Positions 33,991-47,764 are shown, numbered from the stretch's first letter. The stretch: 64,000 nt of DNA from Pogonophryne albipinna (GCA_028583405.1 JAPTMU010000108.1:42501-106500); one strand, 5' to 3'. The notes: generated by a model not told the origin, from the letters alone. A program made the numbers and translations.

Positions 33991-34850
33991 GAGGTGGGAG
34001 AAGTACTCAGATCTTGTTCTTGAGTAAAAGTAGAAGTACTCAGATCTTGTTCTTGAGTAAAAGTAGAAGTACTCAGATCTTGTTCTTGAGTAAAAGTAGA
34101 AGTACTCAGATCTTGTTCTTGAGTAAATGTAGAAGTACTCCGATCTTGTTCTTGAGTAAAAGTAGAAGTACTCAGATCTTGTTCTTGAGTAAAAGTAGAA
34201 GTACTCAGATCTTGCACTTGAGTAAAAGTAGAAGTACTCAGATCTTGCTCTTGAGTAAAAGTAGAAGTACTCAGATCTTGTACTTGAGTAAAAGTAGAAG
34301 TACTCAGATCTTGTTCTTGAGTAAAAGTAGAAGTACTCAGATCTTGCACTTGAGTAAAAGTAGAAGTACTCAGATCTTGTTCTTGAGTAAAAGTAGAAGT
34401 ACTCAGATCTTGCACTTGAGTAAAAGTAGAAGTACTCAGATCTTGTTCTTGAGTAAAAGTAGAAGTACTCAGATCTTGCACTTGAGTAAAAGTAGAAGTA
34501 CTCAGATCTTGTTCTTGAGTAAAAGTAGAAGTACTCAGATCTTGCACTTGAGTAAAAGTAGAAGTACTCAGATCTTGCTCTTGAGTAAAAGTAGAAGTAC
34601 TCAGATCTTGTTCTTGAGTAAAAGTAGAAGTAGGCTACTCAGATTTTGTTCTTGAGTAAAAGTAGAAGTACTCAGATCTTGTTCTTGAGTAAAAGTAGAA
34701 GTAGGCTACTCAGATTTTGTTCTTGAGTAAAAGTGGAAGTACTCAGATCTTGTTGTAATAGTAGAAGTACTCAGGTCTTGTACTTTAGTAAAAGTAGAAG
34801 TAGAAGTACTCAGATCTTGCACTTGAGTAAAAGTAGAAAGTATTCTGTGT
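33991..34850. repeat. 32-bp minisatellite AGAAGTACTCAGATCTTG
   Basis: About 26 units of AAGTACTCAGATCTTGTTCT plus TGAGTAAAAGTAG, with TTCT/CACT/TACT/CTCT variants. A single diverged unit sits at 31617-31655. Confidence 0.95.
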
Positions 34851-35203
34851 GTTGGTGCTGGGGTCAGGGGGTCACAGGTTCAAACCCACTGCAGTCAGCA
34901 TGTCGTTGTGTCCCTGAGACACTTCACCCCAAATTGCTCCTGTGGGGATTGCCCACAGCAGTGGCGTAACAAGGTTGTGGCATGGGCCCCTGGCCGGCTC
35001 TGGGCCCCTGGCCGGCTCTGGGCCCCTGGCCCGGCTCTGGGCCCCTGGCCCGCTCTGGGCCCCTGGCCCGCTCTGGGCCCCTGGCCGGCTCGGGGCCCCG
35101 GTGCGTTGCACCCGCTGCACCGTCGATAGTTACGCCACCCACTGGCCCACAGTATTGAGTATGTTAGTCGCTTTGGATAAAAGCGTCTAACAAGTGACAA
35201 GTA
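34848..35203 (+). mobile_element. tRNA-derived SINE interrupted by a hAT MITE
   Basis: The tRNA-like head has the B-box-like GGTTCAAACCC. The body includes TGTCCCTGAGACACTTCACC and the tail GCTTTGGATAAAAGCGTCTA, typical of teleost SINEs. A minus-strand relative lies at 63419-63599. It is split by the element at 34959-35144. Confidence 0.8.
34959..35144. mobile_element. hAT MITE with internal 18-bp minisatellite
   Basis: Begins CAGTGGCGTAAC and ends GTTACGCCACCCACTG. A perfect 8-bp duplication, GCCCACAG, lies at 34951-34958 and 35145-35152. Its core is about six copies of GGCCCCTGGCCCGCTCTG. Confidence 0.92.
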
Positions 35204-35205
35204 TT

Positions 35206-35560
35206 CAGATTCACATTAACGCTCTTCAGTCTTTATAAATACTTTCTAAATATGATACTAGTTTTGAACTTTTGAAGGAAGTCAAATAAATCACTGGTTT
35301 CAGCTTCTAAATGTGCAGATTAAAGTTAAATATATAAATAAATACCTGAGACTTTTTTTTATTCTTAAGAATCTGATATTTTTTTCAGATTTTGATATTT
35401 TTATCAGAAGAAGAAGACGGTTTTTTTGTGTGTCATATTTTGACATTCTTTTCTCGTTTTTCGACTTTTCTCAGAATTCAGATTAATTAATTTCCCCCCA
35501 GATTTGGAATTGTTTCTCAGTTTTCGACAGTTTGTCTCGGATTTAGATTTGTTTGTCTCT
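35206..35560. other. AT-rich spacer, nothing recognised
   Basis: T-rich sequence between the SINE and the 24-bp satellite; no feature supported. Confidence 0.5.
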
Positions 35561-38500
35561 CATAGACCCAACATGACTCTCTCTCATAGACCCAACATGA
35601 CTCTCTCTTATAGACCCAACATGACTCTCTCTCATAGACCCAACATGACTCTCTCTCATAGACCCAACATGACTCTCTCTTATAGACCCAACATGACTCT
35701 CTCTTATAGACCCAACATGACTCTCTCTTATAGACCCAACATGACTCTCTCTCATAGACCCAACATGACTCTCTCTCATAGACCCAACATGACTCTCTCT
35801 TATAGACCCAACATGACTCTCTCTCATAGACCCAACATGACTCTCTCTCATAGACCCAACATGACTCTCTCTCATAGACCCAACATGACTCTCTCTTATA
35901 GACCCAACATGACTCTCTCTCATAGACCCAACATGACTCTCTCTCATAGACCCAACATGACTCTCTCTTATAGACCCAACATGACTCTCTCTCATAGACC
36001 CAACATGACTCTCTCTCATAGACCCAACATGACTCTCTCTTATAGACCCAACATGACTCTCTCTTATAGACCCAACATGACTCTCTCATAGACCCAACAT
36101 GACTCTCTCTTATAGACCCAACATGACTCTCTCTTATAGACCCAACATGACTCTCTCATAGACCCAACATGACTCTCTCTCATAGACCCAACATGACTCT
36201 CTCTCATAGACCCAACATGACTCTCTCATAGACCCAACATGACTCTCTCATAGACCCAACATGACTCTCTCTTATAGACCCAACATGACTCTCTCATAGA
36301 CCCAACATGACTCTCTCTTATAGACCCAACATGACTCTCTCATAGACCCAACATGACTCTCTCTCATAGACCCAACATGACTCTCTCTCATAGACCCAAC
36401 ATGACTCTCTCTTATAGACCCAACATGACTCTCTCATAGACCCAACATGACTCTCTCTTATAGACCCAACATGACTCTCTCATAGACCCAACATGACTCT
36501 CTCTTATAGACCCAACATGACTCTCTTCATAGACCCAACATGACTCTCTCTTATAGACCCAACATGACTCTCTCTTCATAGACCCAACATGACTCTCTCA
36601 TAGACCCAACATGACTCTCTCTCATAGACCCAACATGACTCTCTCTCATAGACCCAACATGACTCTCTCATAGACCCAACATGACTCTCTCTCATAGACC
36701 CAACATGACTCTCTCATAGACCCAACATGACTCTCTCTTATAGACCCAACATGACTCTCTCTCATAGACCCAACATGACTCTCTCTCATAGACCCAACAT
36801 GACTCTCTCATAGACCCAACATGACTCTCTCTCATAGACCCAACATGACTCTCTCTCATAGACCCAACATGACTCTCTCTTATAGACCCAACATGACTCT
36901 CTCTCATAGACCCAACATGACTCTCTCTCATAGACCCAACATGACTCTCTCTCATAGACCCAACATGACTCTCTCTCATAGACCCAACATGACTCTCTCT
37001 CATAGACCCAACATGACTCTCTCTCATAGACCCAACATGACTCTCTCTCATAGACCCAACATGACTCTCTCTCATAGACCCAACATGACTCTCTCTATAG
37101 ACCCAACATGACTCTCTCTTATAGACCCAACATGACTCTCTCTCATAGACCCAACATGACTCTCTCTCATAGACCCAACATGACTCTCTCTCATAGACCC
37201 AACATGACTCTCTCTTCATAGACCCAACATGACTCTCTCTCATAGACCCAACATGACTCTCTCTTCATAGACCCAACATGACTCTCTCCTTATAGACCCA
37301 ACATGACTCTCTCTCATAGACCCAACATGACTCTCTCTTATAGACCCAACATGACTCTCTCTCATAGACCCAACATGACTCTCTCTCATAGACCCAACAT
37401 GACTCTCTCTCATAGACCCAACATGACTCTCTCTCATAGACCCAACATGACTCTCTCTATAGACCCACATGAATCTATCCATAGACCCAACATGACTCTC
37501 TCTATAGACCCAACATGACTCTCTCTTATAGACCCAACATGACTCTCTCTCATAGACCCAACATGACTCTCTCTCATAGACCCAACATGACTCTCTCATA
37601 GACCCAACATGACTCTCTCTCATAGACCCAACATGACTCTCTCTCATAGACCCAACATGACTCTCTCTTCTAGACCCAACATGACTCTCTCTCATAGACC
37701 CAACATGACTCTCTCTCATAGACCCAACATGACTCTCTCTCATAGACCCAACATGACTCTCTCTCATAGACCCAACATGACTCTCTCTTATAGACCCAAC
37801 ATGACTCTCTCTTCTAGACCCAACATGACTCTCTCATAGACCCAACATGACTCTCTCTCATAGACCCAACATGACTCTCTCTCATAGACCCAACATGACT
37901 CTCTCTCATAGACCCAACATGACTCTCTCATAGACCCAACATGACTCTCTCTTATAGACCCAACATGACTCTCTCTTCTAGACCCAACATGACTCTCTCT
38001 CATAGACCCAACATGACTCTCTCTCATAGACCCAACATGACTCTCTCTCATAGACCCAACATGACTCTCTCTTCTAGACCCAACATGACTCTCTCTCATA
38101 GACCCAACATGACTCTCTCATAGACCCAACATGACTCTCTCTCATAGACCCAACATGACTCTCTCTCATAGACCCAACATGACTCTCTCATAGACCCAAC
38201 ATGACTCTCTCTCATAGACCCAACATGACTCTCTCTTCTAGACCCAACATGACTCTCTCTCATAGACCCAACATGACTCTCTCTCATAGACCCAACATGA
38301 CTCTCTCTCATAGACCCAACATGACTCTCTCTTATAGACCCAACATGACTCTCTCTCATAGACCCAACATGACTCTCTCTCATAGACCCAACATGACTCT
38401 CTCTCATAGACCCAACATGACTCTCTCTCATAGACCCAACATGACTCTCTCTTATAGACCCAACATGACTCTCTCTTATAGACCCAACATGACTCTCTCT

Positions 38501-41500
38501 CATAGACCCAACATGACTCTCTCTTATAGACCCAACATGACTCTCTCTCATAGACCCAACATGACTCTCTCTCATAGACCCAACATGACTCTCTCTCTCA
38601 TAGACCCAACATGACTCTCTCTCTCATAGACCCAACATGACTCTCTCTTATAGACCCAACATGACTCTCTCTCATAGACCCAACATGACTCTCTCTTATA
38701 GACCCAACATGACTCTCTCTCATAGACCCAACATGACTCTCTCTTACAGACCCAACATGACTCTCTCTCATAGACCCAACATGACTCTCTCTCATAGACC
38801 CAACATGACTCTCTCTTACAGACCCAACATGACTCTCTCTCATAGACCCAACATGACTCTCTCTCATAGACCCAACATGACTCTCTCTTACAGACCCAAC
38901 ATGACTCTCTTATAGACCCAACATGACTCTCTCTTATAGACCCAACATGACTCTCTCTTATAGACCCAACATGACTCTCTCTTCTAGACCCAACATGACT
39001 CTCTCTTATAGACCCAACATGACTCTCTCTTATAGACCCAACATGACTCTCTCATAGACCCAACATGACTCTCTCTTATAGACCCAACATGACTCTCTCT
39101 TATAGACCCAACATGACTCTCTCTTATAGACCCAACATGACTCTCTCTCATAGACCCAACATGACTCTCTCTTCATAGACCCAACATGACTCTCTCTTAT
39201 AGACCCAACATGACTCTCTCTATAGACCCAACATGACTCTCTCTCATAGACCCAACATGACTCTCTCTCATAGACCCAACATGACTCTCTCTCATAGACC
39301 CAACATGACTCTCTCATAGACCCAACATGACTCTCTCTTATAGACCCAACATGACTCTCTCTCTAGACCCAACATGACTCTCTCTCATAGACCCAACATG
39401 ACTCTCTCTCATAGACCCAACATGACTCTCTCTCATAGACCCAACATGACTCTCTCTTCTAGACCCAACATGACTCTCTCTCATAGACCCAACATGACTC
39501 TCTCATAGACCCAACATGACTCTCTCTCATAGACCCAACATGACTCTCTCTCATAGACCCAACATGACTCTCTCATAGACCCAACATGACTCTCTCTCAT
39601 AGACCCAACATGACTCTCTCTTCTAGACCCAACATGACTCTCTCTCATAGACCCAACATGACTCTCTCTCATAGACCCAACATGACTCTCTCTCATAGAC
39701 CCAACATGACTCTCTCTTATAGACCCAACATGACTCTCTCTCATAGACCCAACATGACTCTCTCTCATAGACCCAACATGACTCTCTCTCATAGACCCAA
39801 CATGACTCTCTCTCATAGACCCAACATGACTCTCTCTTATAGACCCAACATGACTCTCTCTTATAGACCCAACATGACTCTCTCTCATAGACCCAACATG
39901 ACTCTCTCTTATAGACCCAACATGACTCTCTCTCATAGACCCAACATGACTCTCTCTCATAGACCCAACATGACTCTCTCTCTCATAGACCCAACATGAC
40001 TCTCTCTCTCATAGACCCAACATGACTCTCTCTTATAGACCCAACATGACTCTCTCTCATAGACCCAACATGACTCTCTCTTATAGACCCAACATGACTC
40101 TCTCTCATAGACCCAACATGACTCTCTCTTACAGACCCAACATGACTCTCTCTCATAGACCCAACATGACTCTCTCTCATAGACCCAACATGACTCTCTC
40201 TTACAGACCCAACATGACTCTCTCTCATAGACCCAACATGACTCTCTCTCATAGACCCAACATGACTCTCTCTTACAGACCCAACATGACTCTCTTATAG
40301 ACCCAACATGACTCTCTCTTATAGACCCAACATGACTCTCTCTTATAGACCCAACATGACTCTCTCTTCTAGACCCAACATGACTCTCTCTTATAGACCC
40401 AACATGACTCTCTCTTATAGACCCAACATGACTCTCTCATAGACCCAACATGACTCTCTCTTATAGACCCAACATGACTCTCTCTTATAGACCCAACATG
40501 ACTCTCTCTTATAGACCCAACATGACTCTCTTATAGACCCAACATGACTCTCTCTTCTAGACCCAACATGACTCTCTCTTATAGACCCAACATGACTCTC
40601 TCTTATAGACCCAACATGACTCTCTCTCATAGACCCAACATGACTCTCTCTCATAGACCCAACATGACTCTCTCTTATAGACCCAACATGACTCTCTCTC
40701 ATAGACCCAACATGACTCTCTCTCATAGACCCAACATGACTCTCTCTCATAGACCCAACATGACTCTCTCTTATAGACCCAACATGACTCTCTCTCATAG
40801 ACCCAACATGACTCTCTCATAGACCCAACATGACTCTCTCTCATAGACCCAACATGACTCTCTCATAGACCCAACATGACTCTCTCTTATAGACCCAACA
40901 TGACTCTCTCTTCTAGACCCAACATGACTCTCTCTCATAGACCCAACATGACTCTCTCTCATAGACCCAACATGACTCTCTCTCATAGACCCAACATGAC
41001 TCTCTCTCATAGACCCAACATGACTCTCTCTCATAGACCCAACATGACTCTCTCATAGACCCAACATGACTCTCTCATAGACCCAACATGACTCTCTCTC
41101 ATAGACCCAACATGACTCTCTCTCATAGACCCAACATGACTCTCTCATAGACCCAACATGACTCTCTCTTATAGACCCAACATGACTCTCTCTTCTAGAC
41201 CCAACATGACTCTCTCTCATAGACCCAACATGACTCTCTCATAGACCCAACATGACTCTCTCTCATAGACCCAACATGACTCTCTCATAGACCCAACATG
41301 ACTCTCTCTTATAGACCCAACATGACTCTCTCTTCTAGACCCAACATGACTCTCTCTCATAGACCCAACATGACTCTCTCTCATAGACCCAACATGACTC
41401 TCTCTTATAGACCCAACATGACTCTCTCTCATAGACCCAACATGACTCTCTCTCATAGACCCAACATGACTCTCTCTCTCATAGACCCAACATGACTCTC

Positions 41501-44500
41501 TCTCTCATAGACCCAACATGACTCTCTCTTATAGACCCAACATGACTCTCTCTTATAGACCCAACATGACTCTCTCTCATAGACCCAACATGACTCTCTC
41601 TTATAGACCCAACATGACTCTCTCTCATAGACCCAACATGACTCTCTCTCATAGACCCAACATGACTCTCTCTCTCATAGACCCAACATGACTCTCTCTT
41701 ATAGACCCAACATGACTCTCTCTCATAGACCCAACATGACTCTCTCTTATAGACCCAACATGACTCTCTCTCATAGACCCAACATGACTCTCTCTCTTAT
41801 AGACCCAACATGACTCTCTCTTACAGACCCAACATGACTCTCTCTCATAGACCCAACATGACTCTCTCTCATAGACCCAACATGACTCTCTCTTACAGAC
41901 CCAACATAACTCTCTCTCATAGACCCAACATGACTCTCTCTCATAGACCCAACATGACTCTCTCTTACAGACCCAACATGACTCTCTTATAGACCCAACA
42001 TGACTCTCTCTTCTAGACCCAACATGACTCTCTCTTATAGACCCAACATGACTCTCTCTTATAGACCCAACATGACTCTCTCTCATAGACCCAACATGAC
42101 TCTCTCTCATAGACCCAACATGACTCTCTCTTATAGACCCAACATGACTCTCTCTTACAGACCCAACATGACTCTCTCTTATAGACCCAACATGACTCTC
42201 TCTCATAGACCCAACATGACTCTCTCTCATAGACCCAACATGACTCTCTCTTACAGACCCAACATGACTCTCTCTCATAGACCCAACATGACTCTCTCTC
42301 ATAGACCCAACATGACTCTCTCTTACAGACCCAACATGACTCTCTTATAGACCCAACATGACTCTCTCTTATAGACCCAACATGACTCTCTCTTCTAGAC
42401 CCAACATGACTCTCTCTTATAGACCCAACATGACTCTCTCTTATAGACCCAACATGACTCTCTCTCATAGACCCAACATGACTCTCTCATAGACCCAACA
42501 TGACTCTCTCTTATAGACCCAACATGACTCTCTCTTACAGACCCAACATGACTCTCTCTCATAGACCCAACATGACTCTCTCTTACAGACCCAACATGAC
42601 TCTCTTACAGACCCAACATGACTCTCTTATAGACCCAACATGACTCTCTCTTCTAGACCCAACATGACTCTCTCTCATAGACCCAACATGACTCTCTCTT
42701 ATAGACCCAACATGACTCTCTCTTATAGACCCAACATGACTCTCTCTCATAGACCCAACATGACTCTCTCTCATAGACCCAACATGACTCTCTCTTATAG
42801 ACCCAACATGACTCTCTCTCATAGACCCAACATGACTCTCTCTCATAGACCCAACATGACTCTCTCTCATAGACCCAACATGACTCTCTCTCATAGACCC
42901 AACATGACTCTCTCTTACAGACCCAACATGACTCTCTTATAGACCCAACATGACTCTCTCTCATAGACCCAACATGACTCTCTCTTATAGACCCAACATG
43001 ACTCTCTCTCATAGACCCAACATGACTCTCTCTCATAGACCCAACATGACTCTCTCTCATAGACCCAACATGACTCTCTCTTACAGACCCAACATGACTC
43101 TCTTATAGACCCAACATGACTCTCTCTCATAGACCCAACATGACTCTCTCTTATAGACCCAACATGACTCTCTCTTACAGACCCAACATGACTCTCTCTC
43201 ATAGACCCAACATGACTCTCTCTCATAGACCCAACATGACTCTCTCTCATAGACCCAACATGACTCTCTCTCATAGACCCAACATGACTCTCTCTTACAG
43301 ACCCAACATGACTCTCTCTTATAGACCCAACATGACTCTCTCTCATAGACCCAACATGACTCTCTCTCTTATAGACCCAACATGACTCTCTCTTACAGAC
43401 CCAACATGACTCTCTCTTATAGACCCAACATGACTCTCTCTTATAGACCCAACATGACTCTCTCTCATAGACCCAACATGACTCTCTTATAGACCCAACA
43501 TGACTCTCTTATAGACCCAACATGACTCTCTCTCATAGACCCAACATGACTCTCTGCAGACCCAACATGACTCTCTTATAGACCCAACATGACTCTCTCT
43601 CATAGACCCAACATGACTCTCTCTCATAGACCCAACATGACTCTCTCTCATAGACCCAACATGACTCTCTCTTACAGACCCAACATGACTCTCTCTCATA
43701 GACCCAACATGACTCTCTCTCATAGACCCAACATGACTCTCTCTCATAGACCCAACATGACTCTCTCTCATAGACCCAACATGACTCTCTCTTATAGACC
43801 CAACATGACTCTCTCTTATAGACCCAACATGACTCTCTCTCATAGACCCAACATGACTCTCTCTCATAGACCCAACATGACTCTCTCTTATAGACCCAAC
43901 ATGACTCTCTCTTATAGACCCAACATGACTCTCTCTTATAGACCCAACATGACTCTCTCTCATAGACCCAACATGACTCTCTCTTATAGACCCAACATGA
44001 CTCTCTCTCATAGACCCAACAAGACTCTCTTATAGACCCAACATGACTCTCTCTTATAGACCCAACATGACTCTCTCTTATAGACCCAACATGACTCTCT
44101 CTCTTATAGACCCAACATGACTCTCTCTTATAGACCCAACATGACTCTCTCTCATAGACCCAACATGACTCTCTCTCATAGACCCAACATGACTCTCTCT
44201 TATAGACCCAACATGACTCTCTCTCATAGACCCAACATGACTCTCTCTTATAGACCCAACATGACTCTCTCTTATAGACCCAACATGACTCTCTCTTATA
44301 GACCCAACATGACTCTCTCTCATAGACCCAACAAGACTCTCTTATAGACCCAACATGACTCTCTCTCATAGACCCAACATGACTCTCTCTTATAGACCCA
44401 ACATGACTCTATCTTATAGACCCAACATGACTCTCTCTCTTATAGACCCAACATGACTCTCTCTTATAGACCCAACATGACTCTCTCTCATAGACCCAAC

Positions 44501-44790
44501 ATGACTCTCTCTCATAGACCCAACATGACTCTCTCTTATAGACCCAACATGACTCTCTCTCATAGACCCAACATGACTCTCTCTTATAGACCCAACATGA
44601 CTCTCTCTCATAGACCCAACATGACTCTCTCTCATAGACCCAACATGACTCTCTCTCATAGACCCAACATGACTCTCTCTCATAGACCCAACATGACTCT
44701 CTCTTATAGACCCAACATGACTCTCTCTTATAGACCCAACATGACTCTCTCTTACAGACCCAACATGACTCTCTCTTATAGACCCAACAT
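35561..44790. repeat. 24-bp satellite array, 9.2 kb
   Basis: Roughly 390 units of CATAGACCCAACATGACTCT plus CTCT, with TATAGACC, TCTAGACC, CACAGACC-like (TTACAGACC) and length variants of 20-26 bp. Frames made of MTLSHRPN, MRESHVGS or RESCWVYE are artefacts of the 8-codon unit. A block of about 1.16 kb is duplicated inside it at a 1385-bp offset. Confidence 0.98.
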
Positions 44791-44951
44791 GTTGTTAGTG
44801 TCTCACGTCCTACACCAATAAAGCGTCTCTAACATGTTGTAATCCGGACGCTCTGACAGATTTGGAGGATTCATCTTTGTCGTCCTGCAGCTGTGTGAAC
44901 GTCTTAAAGGATTTAAGGTCTTTCTTTACTTTATAAACCTTATTTCTAAAG

Positions 44952-45377
44952 ATGAGCCAGGGTCCCAGCCTGGTCCTGGAGTGGCTCTCTAAGCTGCACC
45001 TGGCTCAGTACCTGGAGGCCTTCGTGGACAACGGCTACGATGACCTGGAGGTCTGCAAACAGATCGGGGATCCAGATCTGGACGCCATCGGAGTTCAGAT
45101 CCAGTTTCACAGACACAGACTTCTCACCGCCGTTCACCGGCTTCAGGGCGGGAAGAACAGGAAGTCAGTGGGTTATTATTTCACTTTAGAGCCTCTGGAC
45201 GGAGACAGGAAGTTAAAATCAGGACTTCACGAGTCTTCATGTCCCGGGAAACACAATCTGAAACTGTCCCACTGCAACGACTTTGTGACGTACCCCAAAC
45301 TGAAGCTGAAGGTCCTGCTGAGAGACAGACTCTCTAAAGACGGGATCAACCTGGGAGAAGCTCCGTACAGCCACAAG
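44952..45377 (+). CDS. samd5: samd5 coding exon 1 (SAM domain protein)
   Basis: This exon encodes 142 residues from the first ATG after an in-frame stop at 44934. The start has a purine at -3 (AAGATGA). It ends at CACAAG|GTAGGA in phase 0. Residues about 8-65 form a SAM domain: LEWLSKLHLAQYLEAF, then VDNGYDDLEVCKQIGDPDLD and AIGV, a stretch shared by SAMD5 and SASH1. The downstream part YPKLKLKVLLRDRLSKDGI then PYSHK matches SAMD5, not SASH1. SAM domains mediate protein-protein oligomerisation; SAMD5 has no enzymatic activity I know of. Human SAMD5 has a short second coding exon, which I could not find in the following 18.6 kb. The sequence TTATTTCTAAAG just before the ATG could be a 3' splice site, so an upstream non-coding exon is possible. 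Order stxbp5-samd5 matches human 6q24. Confidence 0.92.
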
Positions 45378-45587
45378 GTAGGACAGGCTGTTTGACTTTT
45401 TCATGCTGTTTTATTTCTATGTCAGACGTTTCCATTTTGGATTCTTTATTTCTAGTCTTTTCATTTCTCCAAAGTGCAATGCCTTGTCTTCGTATGCTGC
45501 TGCCACGCAGACATTTCAGATTGGGATCAATTAAGTATTTTGTACCTCATCTCATCTCATGCTTCAGTTACTGTGCCTTCCTGTGAG

Positions 45588-45806
45588 CTTTCTGGCACCG
45601 TGTCTCTACTGGATCCAAAAACCTTGTTTCTTGGTTAATGAAAGCTGAAATGAGTTCCATACATTTAACACGACTCACCAACACAAGAGAGAAAGTATTT
45701 ATTTGATAAGGAATCTTAAAAAAATGAATTTTGAATCTTAAAAAATTCTAGAAAAATGCCATACATCGTGACAATTTGGGTTTTCTAGTACGGATCGAGC
45801 AGCAAA
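45588..45806. repeat. Duplicated intronic segment, copy 1 (empty site)
   Basis: TCTGGCACCGTGTCTCTACT...GAGTTCCAT...TACGGATCG matches 46064-46380 in order. It lacks the MITE present in copy 2. Confidence 0.8.
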
Positions 45807-46063
45807 GGGTTAAATATTATTATAATATATGAGATGCTTCTAGAACCGCAGGTAGAGTTTCAAGTTTAAAGATGCAAGTCTCTCTCATCATGAGCTCAGC
45901 AGTGCAGATGTGTCAATGACAAACTGAAGTCCTCCTCCAGCAGAGCAACATGAATATATAGAACAAATGAAACAGATCAAATAGTGCAAGAGAATGTTCT
46001 GAGATGTGCACGTTAATACAAATAGAAATAGTGCAAGAAGAGTCTGACTTCCTGTGTGTGTCT

Positions 46064-46380
46064 GGTACCGTGTCTCTACTGGATCCTAAACCCCTATTTC
46101 TTTGTAAATGGAAGGTGATTTGAGCTCCAGGGCCGCCCCTCCCTGCAGGCCGATCATGCAGACTGCGTGGGGCCTCACCTTGAGGAGGGTGCCTCCACTG
46201 AGCCTCCACTAGCTCCACCCCCGTCGACGCTCGGCCTCATGTTGGCCAGGGACGGCCCTGATTAGCTCCATCATTGAAACACGCCTCACCAAAACAAGAG
46301 TATTTATTTTAGAAGGAAACATTTGAATCTTAAAAAACTGTGAAGAAGTGATATTTGGGGTTTCTGGTACGGATCTCTGC
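46064..46380. repeat. Duplicated intronic segment, copy 2 (MITE-filled)
   Basis: Same blocks as copy 1 but interrupted at GAGCTC by the element at 46128-46260. Confidence 0.8.
46128..46260. mobile_element. 133-bp hAT-like MITE
   Basis: Ends CAGGGCCG and CGGCCCTG. Flanks TTGAGCTC and ATTAGCTC agree at 6 of 8 positions. The unfilled site is preserved in copy 1 near 45650-45660. Confidence 0.82.
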
Positions 46381-46777
46381 TCTGTTTCATATAGCTACCA
46401 AATGTAGTGAAAGTGGGCGTGGCTTATGCACTTTGCAAATTAGTCGCTTTTCGGCGCCTCCCGCTTTTTTAACGCTGATTTGGGTGACTTGTGTAATTCG
46501 TGGAGAATCGAAGAGTTTTCGTTTTGGGGGGGGGTCCGTCAGTCCATCAGTCCGACTGACAGACAACTTCTCACTTCAAAAAAGAAGAAATCTAGATCGC
46601 AAATTAAACAAGCGAGTATCTGTTTTTCCTGGCCAAGGACAGGTTCCTTGAACACAACACGAGCGTAACGTGTCTTCACGTGGTATATGTCTCGTCTGAA
46701 AGGAGTGTAGACTAGAGTGCTGACGGAGAGCACCGGAACGCCGCTCCAGCTCTTCAAATATTGCAGTACCCATAAGG

Positions 46778-47764
46778 TAAGGTGACCAGATTTTCAAAAT
46801 TAAAACCAGGGACATTTTGAGTTTTGCGGTCAATATCTCATTAACATAACCAATTTTCTTCACTGTTAAAGAAAAAAGGGGGACAATTCTGGTTCAATGT
46901 AATTCGAACATTTGAACTGTTGGATACATATATGAGACTGTGAGAAACTGTACACCAGATTGTCCTGATTCTCTCTGAGTGACTGGATGGGGTCTCCTGC
47001 TATCATCCTGGAGTGAAATAAGTCTTTGATACTGGATAGATTTTGTTTTATTCTTGTATAACAGCAGAAGGACGATAGCTCATATATGAGATTTCAAAAG
47101 TATTTTATTGTGAAATTCTACATCAGATTGTCCTGATTCTCTCTGAGTGACTAGATGGGGTCTCCTGCTATCACCCTGGAGTGAAATAAGTCTTTGATTG
47201 ACTTCGAATGACTCTTTAATTATGGACGGTTTCCTTTAAATAATAATCTAAATATAGATGGACAATAGATCTAATTTGAGATTTTAAACAGCATACATTT
47301 TAAATAGTCACCCAGTGGAAATGTCAGATATGTCTTCATAACTGTATGCTTACATTTTACATTCACTCAGTTATAATGTGGTAGTTATACGTAGTTTATT
47401 TTAAAGTATTATTGATCACATTATATTGGACATATTTCTTAATTTAAGCTCCAGTATATATGAATATGTTCGGTGTGTTTTTTAGGTATATTTGTTTTTG
47501 ACCGAGTAAATGCTTTTATTTTGAAGGCAGTTTTTACAGGCCTCTACCGTAATGCATGGGATATTCACCGCAATACAACGTGCGGGCTGGCTTGACTGAG
47601 TTTTCCGAAGTGGGGTCTGGCTTGACCGCAGTCTGTTTACCCAGTGTTTCCTGACTGAAACGTTTTATTTCACCGTGCTATGTGTTTTTAACGTATATTA
47701 AAAAACGGGGACAGTTTCAACCGGGGACAGGCCAATACAAACGGGGGGACGTCTGGTCACCCTA
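46778..47764. mobile_element. 987-bp DNA transposon, 8-bp duplication
   Basis: Ends TAAGGTGACCAGA and TCTGGTCACCCTA. The perfect flanking repeat CCATAAGG lies at 46770-46777 and 47765-47772. An internal direct repeat, TCAGATTGTCCTGATTCTC-like, occurs at about 46958 and 47124. No transposase frame. Confidence 0.9.

Noticed and set aside
33861..34655. 264-codon frame of RSTQILFLSKS repeats
   Set aside because: Minisatellite translation; the 33-bp-like unit stays open by chance.
34872..35200. Overlapping frames rich in GPEPARGP / LWAPGPLWAPG
   Set aside because: Translation of the 18-bp core of the hAT MITE.
35504..44821. Many long open frames on both strands (MTLSHRPN, MRESHVGS, RESCWVYE repeats)
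   Set aside because: The 24-bp unit equals eight codons, so frames remain open by arithmetic. No non-repeat domain, splice context or conservation.
44952..45377. SASH1 instead of samd5
   Set aside because: The SAM core is shared, but the protein starts just before the SAM domain and continues into YPKLKLKVLLRDRLSKDGI, as in SAMD5. SASH1 has a long N-terminus with an SH3 domain.
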